A stretch of 64,000 bases of DNA from Adineta vaga. Lineage: Eukaryota; Rotifera. The stretch is taken from the NCBI GenBank assembly GCA_021613535.1, contig CP075494.1, positions 15,128,001 through 15,192,000 on the forward strand, given 5' to 3'. The position numbers and the translations under genes are program-made. Below the pieces are notes generated by a model. That model was not told the origin of the DNA and searched no databases. It was given only the letters and a program-made list of their open reading frames with translations. Of the stretch, positions 36,772 to 47,782 are shown one piece after another (the stretch's first letter is position 1; each line of letters opens with the position of its first letter).

Positions 36772-38508
36772 TTATGATTTGTTCTGAAGTAATTTCTTTG
36801 CATTATTTAAACGTGAATTTAAATCACTTGTTAATTGTTCATTCATCGATTTTGTAGCACGAGCAAGTATTCTCGCTGCTTCTTCGTAATTTGTAACAGC
36901 ATTTTGATACTGACCTAATTTGTAATAACTATTACCAATTCCATCATAGAATGGAACAAGATCTGTATGTTCAGGTGGTAAATAAGTCAAACTATTTTCT
37001 AATGCTTGTTGATAATGTTTCAATGCTTTCGTATAATCACCTTTGTTCATATAATTTGTACCAAGTCCTCGATGTACACGTATAAGACGATGCGGTTGAT
37101 TAAGAACAGAAGAATCTTCAAGCATTCCAAGAAAAAATTCTTCTGCTTGATCATAATCACCTTTTTCCATGATCAGTTTGCCTAGATAAGATAATGGATT
37201 CATATAAATTTCACTACTACGTAATGATGACACAACACGAAGTAATTGTGGTTCATCATCATTAATAATGATCAATTTAATCAACCACATCATTTTCGAT
37301 TGTTCAATAATTTGTTCAATTGATTCAATACGAAATACCGTATATGCGCTGAAAAGAATTCCATCCCTTCCACTCGTTTCCATTCCAAAAACTTCTTCAA
37401 GTGAGGCAAATGGACTTCTTGTACTACGTATTGTTGAATTAGTATGTATTTCAAAAACAATACCTATCATTTCAGGATGAGTAATAAGACGATGACATAT
37501 AAAATCAATCGCTAATTCTTTGTTTGTATCAGCCATGAAGAAAGTTGCTATAGAAAGAAGACCCTGGGAATTATTTTTGATTAATGTTTCAAATAATTCA
37601 TTCGACATTGTCTTTCCACGATAGACAATCCATTTCTTTTCGGTGATAGTTGAATGATTATCTTGAAAGATATTCAATTGAGCACATACATGTTTAGCAA
37701 AGAATCCGATTTTATAATGAATATCAATTTCTTGTGTTCGTTGAATACGTTGGATGATTCGCCAAAGAAAACATTCACGTGTCAACCATATTAAAGCTTT
37801 TTGTGGACGATAATTCGTTTCGAAATCTTGAATGGCACGTAATTGTTCTTCATCATTGACATAATGTATTCGAAGGATATTAATCAATTCCGTTTTTGCA
37901 TTTATTTCAAATTTCAAACGAAAGAGCATCTCTCTCATTAATTGCATTAGAAGAAACGATGCTTCTTGTTGCTTGCGTTTCACAGATATCGAACCATCTT
38001 GATTAGAAAGAGAAAAAGTTGAAATATTGATAAGATCAAGTTCACATAAGTCAGTATCAATTTTTAATTGTTGACAAAGACTATCGATATCATAAAAAGT
38101 GTTCGATAATGATGAGGAGGAATAATCTCCATTTTCTTTACTATGTTGAAAAGATGGATCTAAAACATAGATTTTTTCTAATTGTGGTAGATTTTGAACG
38201 CAATCAAGCCATGAATCCATAATTGGTACAATTAAAAAGACTTTTTCAATGCGAATTGTATTGATATAAGTAATACATTCATTGGAATCATTGAATATTT
38301 TCAACCAAGATATCATATGGCGAAGTTTTTTTTTTTCATTTTCGATATCGAGTGACGAATTTGACAAAAACCAAATGAGAACGAAATTTTCCATAATACG
38401 AATTGATTGATTCTTCGATGCCAAACTTTGTACGACAACCGGAGGTTCATGTTTGACTTCTAGAGGTTCGACTACATTGGATTCTGGTTTTGAATATGAA
38501 CAACCCAT
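36772..38508 (-). CDS. Lipidated ADP-ribosyltransferase-fold protein with C-terminal TPRs
   Basis: Single exon, 578 residues. It starts M-G-C-S-Y-S-K-P, with Gly2, Cys3 and Ser6 as in myristoylated and palmitoylated proteins, so membrane anchoring is likely. Residues of roughly 40-210 form a divergent N-terminal domain. The region from about 290 to 405 follows the arginine-specific ADP-ribosyltransferase pattern found in rotifer ART-TPR proteins: Y-R-G, then G-L-L-S-I-A-T-F-F-M, then P-F-A-S-L, then R-D-G-I-L-F-S-A-Y-T-V-F-R-I. The usual S-T-S is S-I-A-T and the usual E-x-E before the I-L-F-S is missing, so catalysis looks lost. At least two good TPRs follow (G-L-G-T-N-Y-M-N-K-G-D-Y-T-K-A-L-K-H-Y and G-I-G-N-S-Y-Y-K-L-G-Q-Y-Q-N-A). 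Single-exon structure differs from most neighbours. Confidence 0.7.
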   Translation of the reverse strand: MGCSYSKPESNVVEPLEVKHEPPVVVQSLASKNQSIRIMENFVLIWFLSNSSLDIENEKKKLRHMISWLKIFNDSNECITYINTIRIEKVFLIVPIMDSWLDCVQNLPQLEKIYVLDPSFQHSKENGDYSSSSLSNTFYDIDSLCQQLKIDTDLCELDLINISTFSLSNQDGSISVKRKQQEASFLLMQLMREMLFRLKFEINAKTELINILRIHYVNDEEQLRAIQDFETNYRPQKALIWLTRECFLWRIIQRIQRTQEIDIHYKIGFFAKHVCAQLNIFQDNHSTITEKKWIVYRGKTMSNELFETLIKNNSQGLLSIATFFMADTNKELAIDFICHRLITHPEMIGIVFEIHTNSTIRSTRSPFASLEEVFGMETSGRDGILFSAYTVFRIESIEQIIEQSKMMWLIKLIIINDDEPQLLRVVSSLRSSEIYMNPLSYLGKLIMEKGDYDQAEEFFLGMLEDSSVLNQPHRLIRVHRGLGTNYMNKGDYTKALKHYQQALENSLTYLPPEHTDLVPFYDGIGNSYYKLGQYQNAVTNYEEAARILARATKSMNEQLTSDLNSRLNNAKKLLQNKS

Positions 38509-39361
38509 TAGAGAAGAGAATAAAATTTAACATGACTTTTCATATCTTCAGATTTCTTTCATAGAGTATAAAAATAGCAGCTAAGAACATGTCGTCTCTT
38601 TCATTAGTGTTTAATAAATCTATAGAATATATGAAACAAATAGAATGCTTTTAAAACAGTCAATCTAATTTTCTTAATGACATGATTCTTTTATTGACTG
38701 TTTTAAAGTTGTTAACATAAAAAGATTTCTTCTTGAATAAGTTTATACGAAGTTCTACTTTTAGATGAGTCTTTCCCATTGATAGGTCGATGATATAAGT
38801 CATTGTCACATGTTTTCTCAGAAAAGAAAGATGTTGCGTGTTGTTAACTTAGGAAGAAGTAGTCATAAAAGGAAACATTTTCTTCCAACAACGAATTCAT
38901 TTCAATGAAAATAAAACTTCTATTAAAATCTTTAATGTAAACAAATAAAATGTCGCTGAAAGGCTTTCATTCTTTTTCGAATGTATTACGTCATTATGAT
39001 TTCATGAAAGAGAAAATATCTTCCCGTATTACGTCAAAAAATAATACAAGGTCTTCTTTTCTTCCCAAACATAGAGAAAATTTCGTTTTTCTTGCCCATG
39101 ATGATCAAACATGACGCAGTTTTTTTTCCTTTTCTTTTCGAAGCACGCTTTTTATGAGAAAGCTTCTCCATAAATAGTCAGTAAATATTGTCATTATGAT
39201 AATGATAAACAGCATGTTGTTATTTATATGAATCATTTTTTTCCTTCTGTTCTTCAGCATTTCACAATTGTCGACACATAACGTTCTTTTATAAATAGAA
39301 AACATCAATCGACTTATTTCTACTTAAGTTTTTATATACACGTAAGAAACTAACGTACAAA
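38509..39361. other. Divergent spacer containing a hairpin
   Basis: About 0.85 kb between the ART-like gene and the U-box gene. It includes an inverted repeat (listed separately). An acceptor-like tctacttaag lies at about 39319-39328, some 33 bases before the next start. Confidence 0.4.
38650..38707. repeat. 15-base perfect inverted repeat with 28-base loop
   Basis: Bases 38650-38664 (tttaaaacagtcaat) are the exact reverse complement of 38693-38707. Transcribed RNA could form a hairpin with a 15-pair stem. It might be a small transposon end pair, a structured RNA or chance; no target-site duplication is obvious. Confidence 0.6.
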
Positions 39362-41814
39362 ATGGCTGAACCATCGAGCACATTTGTTTGTCCGATTACT
39401 CATGAGCTTATGATTGATCCAGTTATTGATCCTGATGGAAATAGTTACGAACGAAAAGCTATTGAAGACTGGCTTCGTCATAATCAGACTTCCCCAATTA
39501 CACGTACACCTCTCACGAGAAGCGATCTTCGTCCTAATCGTGCTTTACAAACTGCAATCAATGAATATCGTAGTTCTCTTCAACCTGGACCACCAACAAA
39601 TCATGCTTCTCAAGTAAGTTCAGCACCATGTGAGCTGACAGTCAATGGAAACTATGGAAACGGTTTTGTTCATATTTCAATTCAACCACCACCGGATACC
39701 GCACGTTCTCCATGTGATATTTGTTGTGTAGTAGATACATCAGGTTCAATGGCTGTCCAAGCTGAAATACAAAATGATTCAAATGAAAAATTTGGTTTAT
39801 CTCAATTAGACTTGGTCAAACATGCATTAAAAACGATTATACATTCACTTTTACCACAAGATCGTTTATCAATTGTATCATTTGCAAATAGTGCGACAGT
39901 TTTATTTCAATTAACAAAGATGAATGAGGATGGAAAATCAAGTGCCCTAGCAGCTTTAGGACGATTAGAGGTTTGGATTTAACTTAACATTAATCTGTCA
40001 CAATTGTGATCATAATTTTTGTTCAGGATAGTGGTCAAACAAATTTATGGGATGGTCTCCGAGCTGGTCTTGACGTTTTATCAAAAGGCCAACGAGCAAC
40101 AGGATCTAATTCAGCGCTCTTTCTTCTAACTGATGGTTGTCCTAATATTGAACCACCTCGTGGTCATTTACCTACATTAGAAAAACTAAAACAAAAGACA
40201 AATTTTACTTGTACTGTCAATACATTTGGTTTCGGTTATGATTTGGATAGTAAACTTCTTGAAGATATAGCTATATTAGGAAACGCTGGTTCCTATGCAT
40301 TTATTCCTGATGGATCATTTGTTGGAACGATCTTTGTCAATGCTGTCACGACATTATTAGCAACTGTCGCAACTAATGTTCATGTAAGAATTCAACATTT
40401 TAGAATAATAAAATACTTATTTGTATTTCATTTTTAGATATGTATCGATGGACCACGTATTGAACCCTCTGATTTTACACGATATTATTCAACGCGATAT
40501 ACCAATACAGGTACAATATTTGATATGGGTTTGATAACATTTGGTCAACAGAAAGATTTACTTATTCCTCTAATGTCTGATTCATTAAATTCTTATGAAT
40601 TTTCAATCATCTATGATACATTAGCAGAAAAACGAAAAGTAACGAAGTTTAATATCGATAAAAATCATCAACCAGCAGTTCTTCATCATATCAATCAACA
40701 AGTATTTCGTCTTCAATTGGTTCATTGTGTACGCACAGTTTTTGAAGAGATGCGTAAACAGAAAAAGAATGCAACTGGTGAAACAGAAGATTTGCGAAGA
40801 GGCATGAGTCAATTGAAAAGTTTAGAAAATGAGATGAGAAATTGTACAGATTGTAATGATGAATATATCAAAGATTTACTTGCTGATTTAACTGGACAAG
40901 TTGATGAAGCAACTTCAAGAAATGATTGGTTTTCAAAATGGGGTGTTCATTTCTTACCCAGTTTAACTCGTAAGTTTAATTAAACTTCTCTTATGAAGAA
41001 AGAAGACGAGTTTTGTTTTGTTTTGTTTTAGGTGCACATCTTCTTCAATATTGTAATAACTTTAAAGATCCCGGTGTCCAACATTATGGTCGCGGTGTCC
41101 TTTTTTCGGAAATTCGTGATGAAATGGATACTATCTTTTGTGCTCTTCCCGCCCCCAGACCATCCCAACAAACTGGTGCACAGATTGATATGTCTGTTTT
41201 TAATAATGCATCAGGTGGATGTTTTCATGGTGGATGTACAGTACGTTTAATGAATGGTACAACAAAATTAGTACAAAATGTTCAACCAGGTGATCAAATA
41301 GCACCACATGGAGGAAAAGTTACTTATGTTGTGAAAACGAAATGTACTAATGGAAAAAGTCAAATGGTTATAGTATGTATTTGTTTTGATTAGTATATGA
41401 ACAAGTTATATTTTTTACAATGATTTTTAGCTTGAAAATGGTCTTATAATTACAGCATGGCATCCAATTCGTCTTGACCATCAATGGTTAATGCCGTGCT
41501 CATTTGTTTCTGCTCCAGTTGAAGTCACTTGTGATGAAATCTATAATTTTGCACTTGATCATGGTCATACAGTATTAGTTAATGATACTGAATGTGTAAC
41601 ATTAGGACATGGATTTCAAGAAGATATTGTTCGACATAATTATTACGGAAGTGAACGAGTTATTGATGATTTACGACGACTTGATAATGAACAAAATCAT
41701 TCTGGAATTATTGAAATTACCGAACAAATCTTAATACGTCACGAACAAACAGGAAGAGTTCGAGGTTTACAACAACAAATGACTATTAAACAACAACAAA
41801 TACCAGTTCAATAA
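39362..41814 (+). CDS. U-box / von Willebrand A / Hint (Vint-type) protein
   Basis: Five or six exons; the first intron is 39971-40026. An N-terminal U-box, F-V-C-P-I-T-H-E-L-M-I-D-P-V and D-G-N-S-Y-E-R-K-A-I-E-D-W-L, would recruit a ubiquitin E2. A VWA domain follows with the metal-site motif D-T-S-G-S-M, a second-site threonine region and L-L-T-D-G-C-P-N. After a helical linker comes a Hint domain whose first residues, G-G-C-F-H-G-G-C-T-V-R-L-M-N-G-T-T-K-L-V, carry the catalytic cysteine (codon 41220-41222), then V-Q-P-G-D-Q-I and I-T-A-W-H-P-I. The block N-D-T-E-C-V-T-L-G-H-G-F lies further on. The order matches U-box/VWA/Vint proteins known from protists and fungi. About 45 residues follow, ending in a Gln-rich tail. 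Confidence 0.8.
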
Positions 41815-42243
41815 CTCACTTGATCTTTTTCTGACTTCTATTTTTACACATCTTCTAATGAAATTAGTTCTTCAAAAATAAATTTTAACTTTTCTATATA
41901 AGTTCATATTTATCATCGTATAAAAGGTTTGCAGAGATGTAAAGATGCGACCTCTTCTGTAAATGATTCAATGGATAGAAAAAAGAAAACTGGATAACTA
42001 ATAAACTCACTCAACATTGATGAAGAACTAAAGTCAAAAAGATTTTTACATCAATCTGTTTAATACGTTCTTATCGGAACTTTTCTGTCGATAAAATACA
42101 CAAGCAATGACTCATAATTTGTATGAATTGCATGATCATCCTTGCAATGTCTTTCTTTTTCTATATAAAAGCTTTTGACATGTCGAATTTCACTTACATA
42201 TAAACACATACTATTTCAAAATTTTCTTCTCATAGATAGAACT
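41815..42243. other. Short spacer before the amidase gene
   Basis: AT-rich. It has an aataaa near 41877 for the U-box gene and an acceptor-like tcttctcatag ending at 42235, nine bases before the amidase ATG. Confidence 0.4.
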
Positions 42244-42906
42244 ATGTCGCATCTTAGTAATCGATTCGTACCATTCAATGAAATTGAAGGTACTGCTTCG
42301 AACAATGTTCCAGCTTATTCAAATAAAAATAGTAGTATTTTCAACATTGGACGACATTATCTTCATGGAATTTACACTGGTTATCAATGGCAATGTGTCG
42401 AATATGCTCGTCGATGGTTATTATTACGTAAAAGTTGTATATTCAAAGATATCTCATCTGCATGTGATATATGGCGTAGTGTCTCATATGTTGAACGAGT
42501 AACTGATGGTCAACAATTTACTTTACGACCAGTTCCAAATGGTTCATCAGAAGCGCCAGTGAAAAATTCATTACTTATTTATCAACGTAGTCGAAAGTTG
42601 CCTTTTGGTCATGTAGCGATTATAACTGATGTTGTATCCGATCATGTACATGTTGCTGAACAGAATAATTTACATAATTACTGGACGAATGATTACGCAC
42701 GTCGATTACCGATTCGATTTGAAAATGGGCTTTATTATATAGATGATAAAGATACAATTTTCGGTTGGATGGTTATTGAAGATAATGGTCAATTACAACC
42801 ATTAGAAGACTCACATAAAGATCAAATTCTTCCACAATATATTCATCGACAACCAACGGGAATATTCGCACGTTTATTTACTTCGAATAGAAACCAAAAT
42901 TCGTAA
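42244..42906 (+). CDS. Stand-alone glutathionylspermidine/trypanothione amidase-like CHAP protein
   Basis: Intronless, 220 residues; ATG at 42244 chosen over an upstream non-ATG codon. The CHAP motif G-Y-Q-W-Q-C-V-E-Y-A-R-R-W-L carries the nucleophile C51. H123 lies in F-G-H-V-A-I-I-T-D-V and E139 in V-A-E-Q-N. The spacings C to H (72) and H to E (16) equal those I recall for the amidase domain of E. coli glutathionylspermidine synthetase/amidase (C59, H131, E147). That domain hydrolyses glutathionylspermidine to glutathione and spermidine. The ATP-grasp synthetase domain that normally follows is absent. Animals normally lack this family, so transfer from bacteria or protists is likely. There is no signal peptide, so action in the cytosol is inferred. 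Substrate is not proven. Confidence 0.78.
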   Translation: MSHLSNRFVPFNEIEGTASNNVPAYSNKNSSIFNIGRHYLHGIYTGYQWQCVEYARRWLLLRKSCIFKDISSACDIWRSVSYVERVTDGQQFTLRPVPNGSSEAPVKNSLLIYQRSRKLPFGHVAIITDVVSDHVHVAEQNNLHNYWTNDYARRLPIRFENGLYYIDDKDTIFGWMVIEDNGQLQPLEDSHKDQILPQYIHRQPTGIFARLFTSNRNQNS

Positions 42907-42978
42907 TAATTAATTCATAGAAGTGTTTATATTTTATAAATAAAAACGAGTTTAAAAAAAACAAGCATGTTTGATAAG

Positions 42979-43990
42979 TTATTGTGGTAAAATTTGATTT
43001 TCTCTTTGGAAAAAAATCAAATGACCTAGTACATTGACTACATCTCGACGAAATCGATCGGAGACGATGAAATAGCAATAAAACGAACTCTAAAATAAGA
43101 ATCTCATCAGTTTGTATATTGAATAAATTTCATTCTCACATCACAGAACAACTTACTACGTATGTCCCATAACCATAGCTACTAAAAACCAATTGAATCA
43201 CTTGTTCTATTTCATATTGATACGCACTTTTATTAACATTTGCTGTTACAAAGAAATATGTTTGAGCAGCACCAGCTGGAACTTGAAAAATCAATACACT
43301 CGCCGATTGTGCTAATGCCATAATTATCATTTGTTTTGTAAGATCATGTAATGCATGTCGTTGATGAAGATGTGCATAGGTAAGAAAAGCAAAGACTATA
43401 ATGATTGTCACTGGTATGATAGTCCAAAGACCAATTTGAATAAAATAATTATGATACCATGAATAAGATACGTTTGTCGATATACAAGATGATGTGCCGA
43501 CAACATTAATGAGTTGTTGATAGTAAACGTAGGGAATTTCGTGTAAAATCCAAATGCAAAGAGTTGAAAGAATTAAATATCGTGCAATTCGAACATTACT
43601 CATTCGACGATAGATGACCGAACGTGAAGAGGATAGATAGGCATTGATTGATTGCATACAAAGGAATGTTAGAGATGTTAGAGATGCAACATAGATTAAA
43701 GGTACACGAAATTTACACCAGAATTGACTGATTTTTGTGGGATCAAGTCGAAAATTATAACTAAATAGTCGAGTACTGAGACCAAAACCAATAACAGTCA
43801 AATCCGAAAACGATCTAGCTATGATATAATATGAAGATGCATTATGTCTATAATGGCCTGATGTAATGAAAATAATAATATTAAGAATATTGCCTAAAAT
43901 ACCACTGATTAGGAATATAAAACCAACAGTAAGACTTAAATTTTGAGAAATCATTTGAAGATTTGGCATATTCGTGACGTTCGACGACAT
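42979..43990 (-). CDS. Orphan seven-transmembrane receptor of the bdelloid-expanded type
   Basis: Two exons, 43157-43990 and 42979-43089, give 314 residues. ATG at 43988-43990 opens a glycosylatable N-terminus (N-V-T, N-L-S). TM1 has G-I-L-G-N-I-L-N, TM2 S-D-L-T-V-I, and the TM3 entry C is in F-W-C-K-F-R-V-P. The usual DRY is absent (S-I-N-A-Y-L-S-S). TM5-TM6 are short-looped and TM7 reads Y-G-Y-G-T-Y-V, completed after splicing by S-S-F-Y-C-Y-F-I-V-S-D-R-F-R-R-D-V. Receptors with this compact spliced ending are, as I recall, very numerous in bdelloids and likely chemosensory, but the ligand and coupling are unknown. Confidence 0.7.
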
Positions 43991-44537
43991 ACTTCTTTAT
44001 AAAAATAAATATATCAAAATGACATACAGAAGTATTCATTCTATTTATATCCAAACACGAACAAAACAAATCTAATGCCCTCATACGGTTTCTGATGCGG
44101 AAAGGCAAAAGTTTAATAGAATTTATCTTCACAAACTCAGTTATTTGAGTTATAAGGTACAATTATCTTTCATTCATCTAAAAATAGTTTGCACTCCATC
44201 CTATGATCTATTTGGAAAAAAAACATCACGTTTCTCATGACGTAAAAATGCCACAGATTGAAGAAACACTCAAATTGTATAATAATGAACGAATTTGATC
44301 TTTATCACTTCAAAGTGTTATTAATGATCAACCTCGTTTCATTCACACATTTCTTTTCGAAATCAATTAACACATATTTAATGTTTTGTTTTTCCTTCAA
44401 TTTGATAATAACCATCGATTATGAGTTTTCTACCAGATGAATATCGTGAAAAATAATTTATTTAAGACAAATGATAAAGCAACAAGAATCTCAAGTATTT
44501 AGACAGAAAAAAGAAGAGAGAAAATGTACGTTCAATC
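43991..44537. other. Spacer between the orphan GPCR and TEAD
   Basis: AT-rich, promoter side of the GPCR and 3' flank of TEAD. Two short plus-strand frames here are not convincing. Nothing else seen. Confidence 0.4.
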
Positions 44538-46222
44538 TTAATCGCATAGACGATAAGCAGCCGATTGTGTTCCATTCAATGAATCACTTATTTCAAATAT
44601 ATATGCAATACATAAAAGTAGTTCATTTGTTTCTTTCTTCACTACCGTCTAAATAATGTTCATAAAACAATAAAAAAAGAGATGATCAATGATAATCACT
44701 TACTTGTAGTATGCCTAAATGTTCAAGTACAGCATTCATTTTGTCACGCATATACATTCCTGTTTTAAGTTTTTTAATAAAATCAACCATAAATGTACAC
44801 ATTGTTGTATCTGTTGAACGATAGAGATATTTGTTCATCATTTCATCATGTTTTATTGTGCCGTTCTATGAATTAGAGTTGAGACTGAAGAGTTTTCTAT
44901 GTAGAAAAACCTTACTTCGATTTTTTCGACAATTGTTCTATCAAATGAACAAACTTTTGTAGTTATTGAAATATTCATATGATTTTCTAAACTTTCAAAA
45001 CTAAACGCAAAGATTAGTCTATTCAATTTCGAAAGAAATCTTACATAGACGAATGATAAAATGTATCTGTTCCATCTTCTTCATAATCCATATTGACCTA
45101 AACAAAAGAGTTTTTTTTGAAAATTTCATTAAAATTTCCTTCTCAATTCTTACCCAAACTTTGACAACATAGAAAACGTCATCGAAATCTTTGCGATAAA
45201 GATCTTTTAACATTGGAAATAAATCAATAATTTGATTTATTTTTATTCTCTAAACAAATCTCACATATACATGAGAAAATCATCACTCTCAACTTACTTC
45301 AGCTTTCATATCAGTTCCAACTTCTTCATTGATATGAAGTAGATAATGTTTCTAAAAAAAACAAAAACTAAATTTCTATCGGGTTTACGAGCAATTCTTA
45401 CTGAATTCGGATTGGATTTTAATTGAATGTAGCCGGTAAATTCAACTAATCTTAGTCGATTAGAATTGATACAATGTGTATTCATTGTTGAAAGAAAATC
45501 AGTTGTTGAAGATGATGGTGTAAAAGCTTTCAAACTAATCGAACGAATATTTTCATCTTGTTAAAATTCAATAACTTACTCGATGAATGACGATGAAGTT
45601 ACAGGTGAAAAGATTGATACAGGTGGATTATAATAAGATGAAGTTGTTTCCGGATTTGTTGTTGTATGACGTAATTGTTGATAATGTTGATTGAGAAGAA
45701 ATGTTCGATGAGAATCTTTAAAATTTGAATCCTAAAACAAGATTTATTATTTTTTTCTTTCTCAATGATCAGAACTAAGATGTATATATTTACTTTAAAT
45801 AATGAATGAATTTCTTTCGATTTTCGTTTAGCTAAAACTTGAATATGTGATGACACTTGTTTACGTGTGCGTAATTTTCCTGTACGCATTTTAATATAAC
45901 GAGATATTAATTCATTTCTTCCGAACATTTTTCCTTCATCCGATAGAATAATTTTTCTTCGGCCACATGCTGGATAAATAGTCAATGCTTCCTACAAAAT
46001 AAAATCAATATTTCATCATCAAAAAACGAAATACTTTCATCATACATGAAAACTTTGCTCAATATCCGGACTCCATACACCTTCACCATCATTGTTTTGT
46101 TCATCGTCTAATTCTTCTGTTGAAGTTGATTCTTCTGATTTAATTGAACAATTTGTTCGATCAAAATCTTTAACAAATTGTAAGGGTGATGGCCAACAGG
46201 ACGGCATACTAAAAAAATCCAT
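44538..46222 (-). CDS. TEAD: TEAD/Scalloped transcription factor
   Basis: About nine exons; start taken as ATG 46220-46222. The TEA DNA-binding domain spans two exons: [11 protein letters not shown], then [48 protein letters not shown] Ser/Thr/Pro linker follows. The Yorkie/YAP-binding domain is spread over small exons: [55 protein letters not shown], and a last exon [19 protein letters not shown] ending A-Y-R-L-C-D. TEAD is the nuclear effector of Hippo signalling. The last exon was found by splicing at about 44654-44708. The start may lie further upstream. Confidence 0.92.
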
Positions 46223-47782
46223 CAATACAAATCGATCATGATCATCGAGAAGAGAAGGTACATCAAAATAAAAAAACGAATGTTACATCATCTACACACA
46301 CACACACACGCAAAGTTAATTCGATGAGTAAATAAGACATGTTGTTTGTTTCGAGATTAATAAGAAATGATCTATGCGTGGCAAAATATCTGCATAGATG
46401 TGAGAACAAAGATCAAATCTCTCCTTGTTATTGAGGTCTTCAATACTTACTTAATTAAATGATTAGAAATCATAATTTTTTCTTGAAAGAAAATTTGTCT
46501 GTAGATTTCAAATATATGTGAAGATATATGATACTCAATAAACAGCACATACACGCACAGAATAGAGATATGAGAAAGAATGTCGAAAGACGATTTTGTC
46601 TATGCAATGTAATGGATAAAATAGTTGTGCTATCACATCGAACTATATTAACCAATCTCTTTCAGGTATGTAATATTATCTCTTTTTGACTTTCTTCTTT
46701 TCTATTTATCTATATTTATATCTCTAAGCGAATCGAAATGATTTGTTTAACTTAACGTTTATGTCAATCGATTAAGCAGCTGTCACGTGTTCAATTAAAA
46801 TGAATGAACAGTTGGTAAATTGTTTTGATGAAGAAGAAAAAAAACAAAATCACCTGTGTATTTCGATGAGGATTGACAAATGTATATATGTTTAATGTAA
46901 TGTCTAGATGAACATCAATGAGAATGAAATTTTCTTCTGAAAATCAATTTCATTTCCGTGTGAAATTGACTGTTTACTCTTTCTGATGTGTTCATCAGCG
47001 AATTGAACGAAAGAAGGAAAAAAATACACACTTGTTCTTTTGAGAAAAAAAACACATCTAAAACACTCTTCTCTTCTCATGATGACTTCATTGAAAAGTA
47101 TTAGATCAAACAGTAATCAACAATTTGAAGAAAGTCCTCAGGCGCAAAGTATGTATGAAGAGGAAACATATGTACAATCAATGTTCACATTAGTAGTCTA
47201 TGAGTAATGAGATATTAACACGTATTGATCAATTTAGATGGATATTGTAAAAGGAAGGAAAAAAGAGCATATGTCTTTTCAAATTTTCGTAAATGTTGAA
47301 TAGAAAAATGAATCAACGGACATAAGAAGAAGAGATACTTGAATTGAAGTTTGTGGAGTAGACACTTGAAATAAATTTGTTGAATGATAAAAATTCGAAA
47401 TGATCTTTCATTTTAATTTTTCAAAAAATTCATTCGATTGATTACGAAAAACACTTGCATATCATTGTTATAACAATGTGAATGTTCTGTGTTTATACAA
47501 ATACAATGACTACATTACGTATGGACAAAAACATTTTCTCATTGGAAAATATGCGCACATACATACAAGGATATCTACCCAACACTTTCGTATTGCTTGT
47601 TTTCATCCTCTCTCAAACACACACACACACACATACATACATATACAGACAAAATAGTTGAATAGAGAAGGAAATGCTTTTGACAACAAATGAAAAGTGA
47701 AAAAAATCGAGCAAAGTTGACGAGAAAGAATAAGCGTGATATGAACACAAAACAGAAGAATTTTGACGACGAAAGAAAAGAG
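46223..47782. other. TEAD upstream region
   Basis: About 1.6 kb AT-rich. It holds CA/AC microsatellites at about 46294-46310 and 47617-47634 but no convincing gene. Probably the TEAD promoter region and the ubiquilin 3' flank. Confidence 0.4.
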
